From Paramuribaculum sp. (GTDB lineage: Bacteria > Bacteroidota > Bacteroidia > Bacteroidales > Muribaculaceae), in the NCBI GenBank assembly GCA_029051835.1, contig JAIDKJ010000154.1, forward strand, positions 1-10,275: a DNA stretch of 10,275 nt. The letters run 5' to 3'. A model generated the notes under the pieces. The model was not told where the DNA came from. It made no database searches and worked only from the letters and a program-made list of their open reading frames with translations. Each line of letters opens with the position of its first letter. Position 1 is the stretch's first letter. Position numbers and translations under genes: made by a program. This document shows positions 1-6,671 of the stretch, piece by piece.

Positions 1-106
1 ATATGTGTATAAGATACAGTACCAGCTCAGGTTACCTCTTTCCCCCACCACTACTCTACTCACCCACTGTTTACTTTCCTTCCTGTCCCTCCTCCTTCCC
101 TCCCCC
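1..106. other. Non-coding, G-poor pyrimidine-rich tract downstream of recA
   Basis: No credible gene is seen here. A plus-strand reading frame crosses the stretch but runs on through the recA terminator into antisense of recA, and its translation is low-complexity. From 32 to 106 the plus strand has only two G residues (69 and 85) and is mostly C and T, so the minus strand is a purine-rich strand with several G runs. It abuts the T-run of the recA terminator. It could be an unstructured spacer, or a stretch able to form unusual DNA structures; nothing in the sequence decides between these. Confidence 0.6.
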
Positions 107-147
107 AAAAAAAATCCCCCTGATGCCTCGGCACCCGGGGGATTTTT
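107..147 (-). terminator. Intrinsic (rho-independent) terminator of recA
   Basis: Read on the minus strand, an arm AAAAATCCCCC (147 down to 137) pairs perfectly with GGGGGATTTTT (120 down to 110), and the run continues to eight T residues (114 to 107). Between the arms, TGC and GCA can add a small inner stem closed by a four-base loop. The structure begins about 15 bases after the recA stop codon, so it fits as the recA terminator. The A-rich flank on the other side means it could also stop plus-strand transcription. Confidence 0.9.
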
Positions 148-162
148 ATAAAGTATTAGTTC

Positions 163-1350
163 TCATTCCTCATCTATGCGGAACTCCTCATCGTCAAGAT
201 CGCCGTCGAAGTCGAGATCGTCTATCTCGTCGGCGTTCTCGTCGGCCTCATCGGCCGGAGCCTTTGCCGCTGGTTTCTCGGCTTTCGGAGCGCTCTTGCG
301 CTTGCTGTTGCCGTCGCTCTCCTTAAGCGCCTCCATGATCTTGGCCTCTATCTCGTCGGCCAGTTCGGGGTTGTCCTGAAGCATCTTCTTGGCTGCGTCG
401 CGGCCCTGTGCCAGACGCGATCCGTCGTAGCTGAACCATGAACCGCTCTTCTGGATGATGCCGTATTCCACGCCCAGATCCACAAGCTCGCCGCTGCGGG
501 AGATGCCCTCGCCGAACATGATGTCGAACTCGGCGCGCTTGAACGGGGGAGCCACCTTGTTTTTGGTGATCTTCACTTTGGTGTGGCGGCCGAGCACATT
601 CTCGCCATCCTTGATCGTTGTGCTCGAGCGAATGTCGATACGCACCGAGGCGTAGAATTTCAAGGCATTGCCGCCTGTGGTGGTTTCCGACGGGCCGAAC
701 ATCACGCCGATCTTCTCGCGGAGCTGGTTGATGAAGATGCAGGTGGTGTTGGTGCGCGAAATGGTGCCGGTCAGCTTGCGCATCGCCTGCGACATCAGTC
801 GGGCCTGCAGGCCTACGTTGCGGTCGCCCATATCACCCTCGATTTCGCTCTTTGGGGTCAGTGCCGCCACGGAGTCTACCACCAGAATGTCGATCGCCGA
901 CGAGCGTATCAGCTGTTCGGCTATCTCCAGAGCCTGTTCGCCGTTGTCGGGCTGAGAGATGAGCAGATTGTTGACGTCCACTCCCAGTTTCTCTGCATAG
1001 AAACGGTCGAAGGCATGCTCGGCGTCGATTATGGCGGCGATACCGCCCAGTTTCTGCGCCTCGGCTATGGCATGTATCGCCAGAGTGGTTTTACCCGACG
1101 ATTCCGGGCCGTAGATCTCGATGATACGGCCGCGGGGGAAACCGCCCACGCCAAGAGCGTAGTTGAGGCTTACCGAGCCGGTGGGTATCACGTCAACATC
1201 CTCTATGTTGTCGTCGCCGAGCTTCATTATGGCGCCTTTGCCATAATCCTTCTCGATCTTCTGCATCGCGGCAGCAAGGGCGTCGAGGCGAGCCTTCTTG
1301 GGGTCTACGGCCTCTTTATCTTTTTTTGCGGTGGTTTTTTTCTTTTCCAT
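163..1350 (-). CDS. recA: RecA recombinase
   Basis: RecA is the ATP-dependent DNA recombinase that coats single-stranded DNA, carries out strand exchange in homologous recombinational repair and, where a LexA-type SOS response exists, triggers repressor self-cleavage. The 395-residue product has the whole family core: Walker A GPESSGKT at 81-88, the catalytic glutamate in IDAEHAFD (Glu111), Walker B ILVVDS at 155-160, DNA-binding loop L1 with [14 protein letters not shown] at 171-184, and loop L2 at about 208-237 containing [12 protein letters not shown] and the ETTTGG motif. It is longer than the usual roughly 350 residues at both ends: a lysine-rich N-terminal extension of about 15 residues and a long C-terminal tail that is lysine/alanine-rich (349-365) and then very acidic (366-395). 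An acidic tail is usual for bacterial RecA and is known to modulate DNA binding. The gene stands alone, with an AT-rich leader upstream and a strong terminator downstream. The start is the first ATG of the frame and leaves the core complete. Confidence 0.98.
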   Translation of the reverse strand: MEKKKTTAKKDKEAVDPKKARLDALAAAMQKIEKDYGKGAIMKLGDDNIEDVDVIPTGSVSLNYALGVGGFPRGRIIEIYGPESSGKTTLAIHAIAEAQKLGGIAAIIDAEHAFDRFYAEKLGVDVNNLLISQPDNGEQALEIAEQLIRSSAIDILVVDSVAALTPKSEIEGDMGDRNVGLQARLMSQAMRKLTGTISRTNTTCIFINQLREKIGVMFGPSETTTGGNALKFYASVRIDIRSSTTIKDGENVLGRHTKVKITKNKVAPPFKRAEFDIMFGEGISRSGELVDLGVEYGIIQKSGSWFSYDGSRLAQGRDAAKKMLQDNPELADEIEAKIMEALKESDGNSKRKSAPKAEKPAAKAPADEADENADEIDDLDFDGDLDDEEFRIDEE

Positions 1351-1400
1351 ATTCTCTTGTGGTTTGAGGGTTGTGGACGACAGCGCACACAGCCCTGTCG

Positions 1401-1415
1401 CTCACTGCAAAGTTA
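1401..1415 (-). promoter_or_regulatory. Candidate recA promoter, -7 element
   Basis: The minus strand reads TAACTTTG at 1415 down to 1408, an exact match to the Bacteroidetes -7 consensus TAnnTTTG. A start site near 1401-1404 would give recA a leader of about 50 bases. No clear TTTG or TTG -33 element is seen at the expected 19-21 base spacing, so the call rests on the -7 element, its position and the AT-rich setting. Confidence 0.6.
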
Positions 1416-1520
1416 CGAATTTTCTTGGGCAGAATCATTGCACATGGACATTAAAAAACGCTAATCATTAAATTTTTTGATATACTGCCGAACTTTTCAT
1501 GGTCGGCCGCGTTTTATTGG

Positions 1521-1535
1521 TACATAGCAAAATTA
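1521..1535 (-). promoter_or_regulatory. Second candidate recA promoter, -7 element
   Basis: The minus strand reads TAATTTTG at 1535 down to 1528, again an exact TAnnTTTG match, in the AT-rich gap between the lipoate ligase and recA. A start near 1521-1524 would give a leader of about 170 bases. A TTG is present upstream, but only 12 bases away, too close for a standard -33 element. It could be a second recA promoter or a chance match in AT-rich DNA. Confidence 0.35.
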
Positions 1536-1580
1536 CTTTTTCCATTGCAAGAAATGTGATAATGATTGGTTTATTATCTA

Positions 1581-1613
1581 AGCGAGGAGACGTTGAGAGA
1601 ACATCTCCTCGTT
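1581..1613 (-). terminator. Hairpin just after the lipoate ligase stop, possible terminator
   Basis: A perfect 8-bp inverted repeat, CGAGGAGA at 1583-1590 and TCTCCTCG at 1604-1611, extends outward by a G-U and an A-T pair and inward, past one mismatch, by three more pairs (GTT/AAC) around a five-base loop. It starts 6 bases past the ligase stop codon, so it most likely marks the 3' end of the GH84-ligase transcript. The T-run is odd: on the minus strand the hairpin is followed only by a loosely AT-rich stretch, while five consecutive T residues lie on the plus-strand side (1617-1621). Termination efficiency on the minus strand is therefore uncertain. Confidence 0.45.
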
Positions 1614-1619
1614 GCCTTT

Positions 1620-2612
1620 TTATATACCCTCGCATATCACATCAAGCAGCACCTCTGTGGTGAGTCCGGCCACATAGCGCGATGCGTCGTACCCCTTCAG
1701 TGCTGCGGCGATGGCTTCACGGTCGGGACGCACCCCTTTGAGCCTTTCGAGCAATCCGGATTCGGGGTCGATTATGGCGAAAAAATCGCCCGACAGTTCC
1801 ACTCGTTCTATCAGTCCGTCATCATCGGTGATGATCCGTGGGCGTATCTCCCCGATCCCCTCTATGCGCCGGCCTGCGTCGCGCCGGCTGCGTCGTCTGT
1901 AAAGCCAGCTGTCGGCGAAATACTCCTCCGACATGCGCTCTATCTCCTCTGTGTCGGCATTGGTCAGCCTCAGTGTGCGGTCGCCGCACAGGCTCCCCCT
2001 GACGGCTCTCTTGAACTCCTCCAGACCGATTGCCGAGTGCTCCTTGACGGTCGTGATGCGGCTCTCTACCGATTTCACCCCTTTCGACTGCATCTTGGCG
2101 CGTGAGGGGGTGATGGCGCCCGACATCATTTCCGGATCGGCGTCATATAGCATCGTGCCGTGCACTATGCTCCGGCCCGGAAGATGATAGAATGCGTTGC
2201 CCGACACCTTGCGGCCGCCGATCAGCACGTCGTTGCGCGACGTGTCGGCTCGGGCGTCGAGTCCGAGCGAGCGGAGCATGGCCGCTACCCCCGAGGTATA
2301 TTCGCCGAAGGTGGTCACAACGTCGGCCGATGGGGTGATATAGCTCATCATTATGTTGTTGCGGTCGGCGTAGACGCATCCGCCGCCGCTTTTGCGGCGC
2401 ACCACTCTGATGCCGTGGCTGCGGCAGAAGTCGAGGTCGGTTTCCAGCTCCACGTCCTGATGACGTCCGCATATCACCGTCGGGTCAACCTGCCACATGA
2501 AGAAGTAGCTCTCCGTCCCTTCGCGGCGTGCCAGCCACTCCTCCATCGCGAGGTAGAAAGGCAGAGGGCGACCGATGTGGTCGCCCTCTGCGGGAAGTTG
2601 TGCGTATATCAT
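1620..2612 (-). CDS. lplA: Lipoate-protein ligase, LplA type
   Basis: The protein activates lipoate with ATP and transfers it to a lysine of lipoyl domains in 2-oxoacid dehydrogenases or the glycine-cleavage H protein in the cytosol. The 330 residues are close to the usual length of LplA with its C-terminal accessory domain. Visible landmarks are the N-terminal helix FYLAMEEWLAR at 19-29, the lipoate loop RRKSGGGCVYAD at 72-83, NDVLIGGRKVSGNAFY at 127-142 with the expected catalytic Lys135, and HGTMLYD at 151-157. The C-terminal part (about 245-330) holds a VELSGDFF motif at 271-278 typical of the small domain. The ATG sits inside the upstream GH84 stop codon (ATGA, 2612 to 2609), which implies co-transcription and probably translational coupling. 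No lipB or lipA gene is nearby, so scavenging of external lipoate is the likely role. The symbol reflects the family; the choice of substrate protein cannot be read from the sequence. Confidence 0.92.
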   Translation of the reverse strand: MIYAQLPAEGDHIGRPLPFYLAMEEWLARREGTESYFFMWQVDPTVICGRHQDVELETDLDFCRSHGIRVVRRKSGGGCVYADRNNIMMSYITPSADVVTTFGEYTSGVAAMLRSLGLDARADTSRNDVLIGGRKVSGNAFYHLPGRSIVHGTMLYDADPEMMSGAITPSRAKMQSKGVKSVESRITTVKEHSAIGLEEFKRAVRGSLCGDRTLRLTNADTEEIERMSEEYFADSWLYRRRSRRDAGRRIEGIGEIRPRIITDDDGLIERVELSGDFFAIIDPESGLLERLKGVRPDREAIAAALKGYDASRYVAGLTTEVLLDVICEGI

Positions 2613-5149
2613 TTGTTTGCGATGATTTCGTAGACGGTGCAGGGACCGAGCAGTTTCACTCTCGCTGTGGCTCCCTCGAGAGCCACCTTGGCGAGCTGTG
2701 TGCCGACCGGTGTGGTGCGGATTGTGTTCCCCTTGCTGTCGAGTTCCACAAGCGTGCAGCCTGCTCCCGGATTGCCGAGCAGCAGTGTCAGGCTCTTGGT
2801 GTCGGGCTTGCGGTCAAACGCTATCTCGCCTTTCACTACGTATTCGGTGGCCGGATTGTTGTCGAAGGCTCTCACGGCTTTGCCGTCAGTGGCGGCGAGG
2901 TTGATGCCGAGGCGTTCGGCAGTGAGCGGATTCACGTCGAAGGAGCGGATTGCAAGCCAGTTCGATTTGGGCGAATGAAGCTTGCGTATGCGCACGTAGC
3001 GGGCGTCGACAGGTTCGCCTGTCCAGTGTATCCGGTAGGTGCGCTGCATCGAGTCGGTCAGAGCTTTCCACTCTTTGCCGTCGGCCGAGGCCTCAAGGAT
3101 TACGTTGTCGAAATAGTCCACGTCGTCCACTGAGTTGCGGCCCTGAAGTATGCTGACTTCCTCCACCTTGCGCACTGCGCCCAGATCGAGTCCGGCCCAG
3201 TGGCCTGCGCGCTGGGCGTTGCCCGAGTGGTAGTAGGTGGTCGAGTCGTTGTCGAGCATGGCTTTGGCCTGTACGGAGCCGAGGCTGCGGTAGCTGCCTA
3301 CCCCCTTGTACATGGCCGGCACCTCGCCCGACGTTTTCTTGTAGAATGCCTCAAGCATACCGTCCATAGCGTTCTGATAGAAGGGCTGGAGTTTCATAGT
3401 GCCCGATTTGTGGGCGGTATATGCGGCTTTCTCTTCGTCGCTCATGAGGTTGGCCAGATAGCCGTTCCAGAAGGCCGCATCGTCGCCGCCTTCGAAGGTC
3501 TTGATCAGGTCGAGGGTGCGTGAGCCGCGCTCGCCCAGACGTGTGAACTGGGTGAGCCAGGGCTTCAGCTCCTTGAGAAGGGCTTTGTTGCCGATTTTGT
3601 CCATCTTGCCCTCTGCTTTCTCTATGGCCTCAAACTCTTTCTTCAGCGCCTCGAACTGGGCGGGGGTGTAGTTGTCGAAGGGGAATGTGGCTGTTTCCCA
3701 CGATTCGTCGCGGCGGTAGCCTGTTTCGGTGTCGGCCGAGTGGATGGCGAAGAGGCGGTAGGCTTCAGCCTGGTCGGGAGCAAGCTCTACGAGGCCGCGC
3801 TCCCAGTTGTCGATCGGGTTGTAGGCGCCGACGTTCCATGCGTAGTCGGCCACTCCGTAAAGGGCGAGCTTCGAAGCCTCGCCGTGTTCCATCGGGTTGC
3901 TCTCTATGCCGGAGGTCTGAGCCGATGTCAGAGAGGTGTCCAGACCGTACACCGGGCCCTGGAGCAGATAGTTGCGGGCATAGTCGGTCACGGGGTAGTT
4001 CCACCAGTAGAGGGCCGGACGTTTGATGCGGCTGTCGATGAATTCAAGTGTTTCGGGAGTGAGGTCGCTGCACACCACCGCGCCGGTCCAGAACACTTCG
4101 GCCTTCGGGTTGAGCTTCTCGCCATAGATGGCAAGCTGTCCTTTCGGACCCGGATTGGCCCAGAGCTGAGAGTAGTCGGTGGGGCATATCATGAGGTTGG
4201 TCACATCCCCTTTCTTCTCCACGAAGTCGCGGGTGAGGTCGTTGACCAGCTCGGCCTGACGGTTGGAGTCGGTGCCGATACCTTCGATGTCGTCAAAAAA
4301 GAGGGCGAACGATCTCACGCCGAGATCATACATCATGTCGAGTTTGCCTACGAGGCTGTCGTAGTCGGCCTTGTCCCAGCGTATGTCTTTGCCCGGATGG
4401 ATGGCCCATACGAAGTTCACGCGGTTGGCTTTGCAGGCTTCCACAAGTTCATGTATCTGCTTGGCCTCCTGTTCGGGATAGGGCAGGCGCCAGTAGGGCG
4501 AGCTGTGATAGGGGTCATCTTTCGGGCCGTAGAGATAGTCGTTCATCTTGTTGCGGCCGTAGAAGTCGATCAGCGACAGCCTCACCTCGTGGCTCCACGG
4601 TGTGCCGTAGAATCCTTCCACCACGCCACGGTGGGGCAGGTCGGGATAGTCGGCGATGGTGAGGTAGGGCAGCGTATGGTTGGCTGCCACGGGGCTTTCT
4701 ACAAGCTGGCGCAGGGTCTGTATGCCGTAGAAGGCGCCTTTGTCGTCGTAGCCGGTTATGGTCACTCCGTTCTTGTCCACTGTCAGGCGGTAGGCGCCCT
4801 CTTTGGCCTCTACCTTCTGCTTCTTAGCTGCTTTGGCGCCGGTGACGATGGTCAGGGTGGTGCCGTTCCACGATGTCGGGATCGATGCTTTCAGCAGATC
4901 GGCCTCATAGCGCTGGTCACCCTTGAGCTTGAAGCCGTCGGCAAAACCGAGAGTGCCGGTGCCGGTCGTTTCGAGGCTGTGGGGAGTGGGATTGATCACA
5001 ATGCCTTTGTGGTCGAGCTTTTTGCCCGGAACGGCAAGATAGTTCTGCACCTCCTTGCGTTGCGACTGGAGGTCGAATGTGTCCTGTCCCCATGCCGGCA
5101 CGATCGCTGCCATAGCCAGGGCTGTCAGGATTGACTTTCTGATGGTCAT
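2609..5149 (-). CDS. Secreted GH84 beta-N-acetylglucosaminidase (O-GlcNAcase type)
   Basis: This glycoside hydrolase family 84 enzyme removes terminal beta-linked N-acetylglucosamine by substrate-assisted catalysis; in gut Bacteroidales the likely substrates are host mucin or glycoprotein glycans. I choose the ATG at 5149 (846 residues) over an in-frame ATG at 5200 because it begins a clean signal peptide (residues 1 to about 22, MTIRKSIL then a hydrophobic stretch ending AWGQ) and leaves a leader of about 65 bases after the promoter. No lipobox cysteine is seen, so the product is probably periplasmic. Domains in order: an N-terminal alpha/beta domain (about 35-150), the catalytic barrel (about 172-475), a helical region (about 497-608), a discoidin/F5-8-like domain (about 613-743) and a further C-terminal beta domain (about 750-846). 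The active-site set known from the B. thetaiotaomicron enzyme is intact: EGFYG (Gly179), Lys210 in GPKDDPYH, the catalytic pair Asp286-Asp287 in FFDDIEG, Tyr326, Trp-Asn-Asp in WWNYPVTDY (Asn384, Asp389) and Asn418 in NPMEH. It is roughly 100 residues longer than that enzyme. Confidence 0.95.
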   Translation of the reverse strand: MTIRKSILTALAMAAIVPAWGQDTFDLQSQRKEVQNYLAVPGKKLDHKGIVINPTPHSLETTGTGTLGFADGFKLKGDQRYEADLLKASIPTSWNGTTLTIVTGAKAAKKQKVEAKEGAYRLTVDKNGVTITGYDDKGAFYGIQTLRQLVESPVAANHTLPYLTIADYPDLPHRGVVEGFYGTPWSHEVRLSLIDFYGRNKMNDYLYGPKDDPYHSSPYWRLPYPEQEAKQIHELVEACKANRVNFVWAIHPGKDIRWDKADYDSLVGKLDMMYDLGVRSFALFFDDIEGIGTDSNRQAELVNDLTRDFVEKKGDVTNLMICPTDYSQLWANPGPKGQLAIYGEKLNPKAEVFWTGAVVCSDLTPETLEFIDSRIKRPALYWWNYPVTDYARNYLLQGPVYGLDTSLTSAQTSGIESNPMEHGEASKLALYGVADYAWNVGAYNPIDNWERGLVELAPDQAEAYRLFAIHSADTETGYRRDESWETATFPFDNYTPAQFEALKKEFEAIEKAEGKMDKIGNKALLKELKPWLTQFTRLGERGSRTLDLIKTFEGGDDAAFWNGYLANLMSDEEKAAYTAHKSGTMKLQPFYQNAMDGMLEAFYKKTSGEVPAMYKGVGSYRSLGSVQAKAMLDNDSTTYYHSGNAQRAGHWAGLDLGAVRKVEEVSILQGRNSVDDVDYFDNVILEASADGKEWKALTDSMQRTYRIHWTGEPVDARYVRIRKLHSPKSNWLAIRSFDVNPLTAERLGINLAATDGKAVRAFDNNPATEYVVKGEIAFDRKPDTKSLTLLLGNPGAGCTLVELDSKGNTIRTTPVGTQLAKVALEGATARVKLLGPCTVYEIIANK

Positions 5150-5211
5150 AGTACGAAAATGGTATTGATTTTTATTGTTTGATGTTCTGTCTGCGGCCAC
5201 TGTTATGCGGC

Positions 5212-5250
5212 TTTACCGCAAAGTTACTGAATATCCGCGTATTTCGCAAG
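5212..5250 (-). promoter_or_regulatory. Bacteroidetes-type promoter of the GH84-lplA unit
   Basis: On the minus strand, CTTG (5250 to 5247) is followed after 20 bases by TAACTTTG (5226 to 5219). This matches the Bacteroidetes pattern of a TTTG -33 element, a 19-21 base spacer and a TAnnTTTG -7 element, with one mismatch in the -33 box. Transcription would start near 5212-5215, about 65 bases before the GH84 start codon. The stop codon of xerD lies just upstream at 5303, so the unit appears to have its own promoter. Confidence 0.75.
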
Positions 5251-5260
5251 CACCGCCGCC

Positions 5261-5280
5261 GATTCATCACGATTCATCGC
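5261..5280 (-). repeat. Tandem 10-bp direct repeat upstream of the GH84 promoter
   Basis: The plus strand reads GATTCATCAC then GATTCATCGC, two adjacent 10-bp units differing at one base. They lie immediately upstream of the -33 element, at roughly -47 to -68 from the inferred start site. One unit per helical turn on the same face of the DNA is the usual geometry of a tandem activator site, but no protein is identified and a chance duplication is possible. Confidence 0.5.
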
Positions 5281-5302
5281 GGGGGCTGCGCGGTTTCGCT
5301 CC

Positions 5303-6223
5303 TCAGTGGCGGCGGTTGCGGGGGTGGTGGTCGAGTATCTCCTGCCGCAGGCGTGATCGGTCGAGGTGCAGGTATATCTCGGTGGTGGCTATGCTCTCGT
5401 GGCCGAGCATCTGCTGGATGGCGCGCAGGTTGGCGCCCCCTTCGAGCAGGTGGGTGGCGAAGGAGTGGCGTAGCGTGTGCGGCGAGATTGTCTTTGCGAT
5501 CCCTGCGGCGGAGGCGAGGCGTTTTATGATGGTGAATATCATCTGGCGTGTCAGACGTGCGCCTCTGCGGCTCAGAAAGAGGTAAGGCTCTTCGCCTCGT
5601 TTTATCGGCAGGGCGGCGCGTTCGGGCATATATCCCTCGATCCATGCGAGGGCGGTGTCCGACACCGGCACAAGCCGTTCTTTCGAGCCTTTTCCCCTGA
5701 TCACCAGATAGCCTTCGTCGGCATAGATGCGTCCTATCTCCAGATTGACCAGCTCCGACACGCGCAGGCCGCAGCCGTAGAGGGTTTCAATTATGGCATG
5801 GTTGCGCGTGGCCTCGGCGGTCGAGGGATCGATGGCGGCTATCATCGCGTCGATCTCCTCCACGCTCAGCACTTCGGGCAGATGTAGTCCTATGCTGGGA
5901 GTTTCGAGCAGTTGCGACGGATCGGTGGCCAGGAAATGCTCGGTGTGGAGAAAGCGGCAGAACGATCTCACCCCCGACAGGATGCGGGCCTGCGAGCGGG
6001 CGCTCACGCCGAGGTCGTGGAGTGCGGCGGCAAAGCTCTGCAGGTGCTGCAGGCTCAGATCGGAGAGGCTTATCGACTCTCCGGCAAGAAAATCGGTGAG
6101 TTTCTCCACATCCATGCGGTAGCTGATGCGGGTGTTCTCCGACAGTCCGCGCTCCAGACTGATGTGTGCCTCGTAGGTGTCGAGCAGACGTGACATGTCG
6201 GTTATGCGGCGCAGTTCGGTCAT
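5303..6223 (-). CDS. xerD: Tyrosine recombinase, XerD type
   Basis: XerC/XerD recombinases resolve chromosome dimers at dif during cell division. The 306-residue product has the size of a housekeeping Xer protein. An N-terminal SAM-like DNA-binding domain (about 10-100, with ERGLSENTRISYRMD) is followed by the catalytic domain with the full residue set: Arg154 in CGLRVSEL, Lys178 in RGKGSKERLVP, His249 and Arg252 in SPHTLRHSFATHLL, His275 in LGHESIATTEIY, and the nucleophile Tyr284 in IYLHL. The ATG at 6223 overlaps the stop codon of the upstream hypothetical gene (ATGA), which favours it over a longer in-frame reading and over an ATG nine codons further in. It is the last gene of the lepB-led run; no clear terminator follows before the GH84 promoter. 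No phage, integron or transposon gene is near, so a chromosomal Xer role is more likely than a mobile-element integrase. XerC and XerD are hard to separate by eye; XerD is favoured. Confidence 0.93.
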   Translation of the reverse strand: MTELRRITDMSRLLDTYEAHISLERGLSENTRISYRMDVEKLTDFLAGESISLSDLSLQHLQSFAAALHDLGVSARSQARILSGVRSFCRFLHTEHFLATDPSQLLETPSIGLHLPEVLSVEEIDAMIAAIDPSTAEATRNHAIIETLYGCGLRVSELVNLEIGRIYADEGYLVIRGKGSKERLVPVSDTALAWIEGYMPERAALPIKRGEEPYLFLSRRGARLTRQMIFTIIKRLASAAGIAKTISPHTLRHSFATHLLEGGANLRAIQQMLGHESIATTEIYLHLDRSRLRQEILDHHPRNRRH

Positions 6224-6669
6224 GTGTCGGTCAGATAGTCGGTGCGTGGAAGTATGTTTGAGTGTATCGAGATGGCGGCGCGGCGACCCTCGAACAGCAT
6301 TCCGCATCCGGCATCGTCAAGCCGGCTGCGCATCGCCGCAATGTCGGAGGCAAACGACGCTCCTTTGACAGTCAGTTCTACCGCTTCGGCTTCGACCGGA
6401 CGTCGGTTGAGCCGTCCGTGGCTGTGTCCGAGGCTGATGGCGCGGGCTATCGACGGATCGTCAGTGTGGCAGGTCACCTGTAGCGGCGACACGCACAGCG
6501 CCACGCGATAGGCCAGACGCTCCAGATAGCTGTCGAGCCTGTCATAGGCGTAATATGCGTCCTTCTGACGGAGCACTTCGGTGATAAAACGGTAGGCAAA
6601 CGGCGAGTGCACACCGTTGCCGCGTCCGCGCCAGCGTCGCTTTATGGGGCGTTTGAGATGTTGAAGCAT
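6220..6669 (-). CDS. Small protein of unknown function with an N-terminal HSPF motif
   Basis: I cannot assign a function. The 149-residue product starts with a very basic segment (LKRPIKRRWRGRG, 5-17) followed by NGVHSPFAYRFITEVL (18-33) and a tyrosine-rich AYYAYDRLDSYLERL (38-52). That opening resembles the start of a Bacteroidetes group of SAM-dependent methyltransferase-like proteins of about 230-260 residues, in which HSPF, an RFITxV-like helix and a YY-containing segment precede the methyltransferase core. Here the glycine-rich SAM-binding motif and an acidic FIDG-type motif are not seen, and the length is too short for the whole fold. The end (GCGMLFEGRRAAISIHS, 121-137) could match the last strand of that fold. 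No signal peptide or membrane segment is evident. It begins 2 bases after the yfhO stop codon and overlaps xerD by ATGA, so it is surely translated in this run. The ORF stays open upstream into yfhO, but the ATG at 6669 is the sensible start. Confidence 0.8.
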   Translation of the reverse strand: MLQHLKRPIKRRWRGRGNGVHSPFAYRFITEVLRQKDAYYAYDRLDSYLERLAYRVALCVSPLQVTCHTDDPSIARAISLGHSHGRLNRRPVEAEAVELTVKGASFASDIAAMRSRLDDAGCGMLFEGRRAAISIHSNILPRTDYLTDT

Positions 6670-6671
6670 CG

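Noticed and set aside
583..1464. 293-codon plus-strand frame overlapping recA and its leader
   Set aside because: It is antisense to the highly conserved recA core, has no promoter, and its sequence reflects recA codon bias.
3740..5134. 464-codon open frame on the plus strand, antisense to GH84
   Set aside because: It lies wholly inside a clearly real gene with all catalytic residues. Its translation is a Val/Gly/His-rich shadow without recognisable motifs, as expected in GC-rich DNA with few stop codons in that frame.
5150..5200. Upstream GH84 start at 5200
   Set aside because: It would put 17 polar residues before a standard signal peptide and leave a leader of only about 12-15 bases after the predicted start site.
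5278..5295. Short GC-rich inverted repeat after the xerD stop as a terminator
   Set aside because: The stem is only about four base pairs (CGCG/CGCG) and no T-run follows on the minus strand.
5303..6223. Reading the tyrosine recombinase as an integrase of a mobile element
   Set aside because: There are no flanking repeats, tRNA, phage or conjugation genes, and the length and motifs fit a housekeeping Xer protein in an operon.
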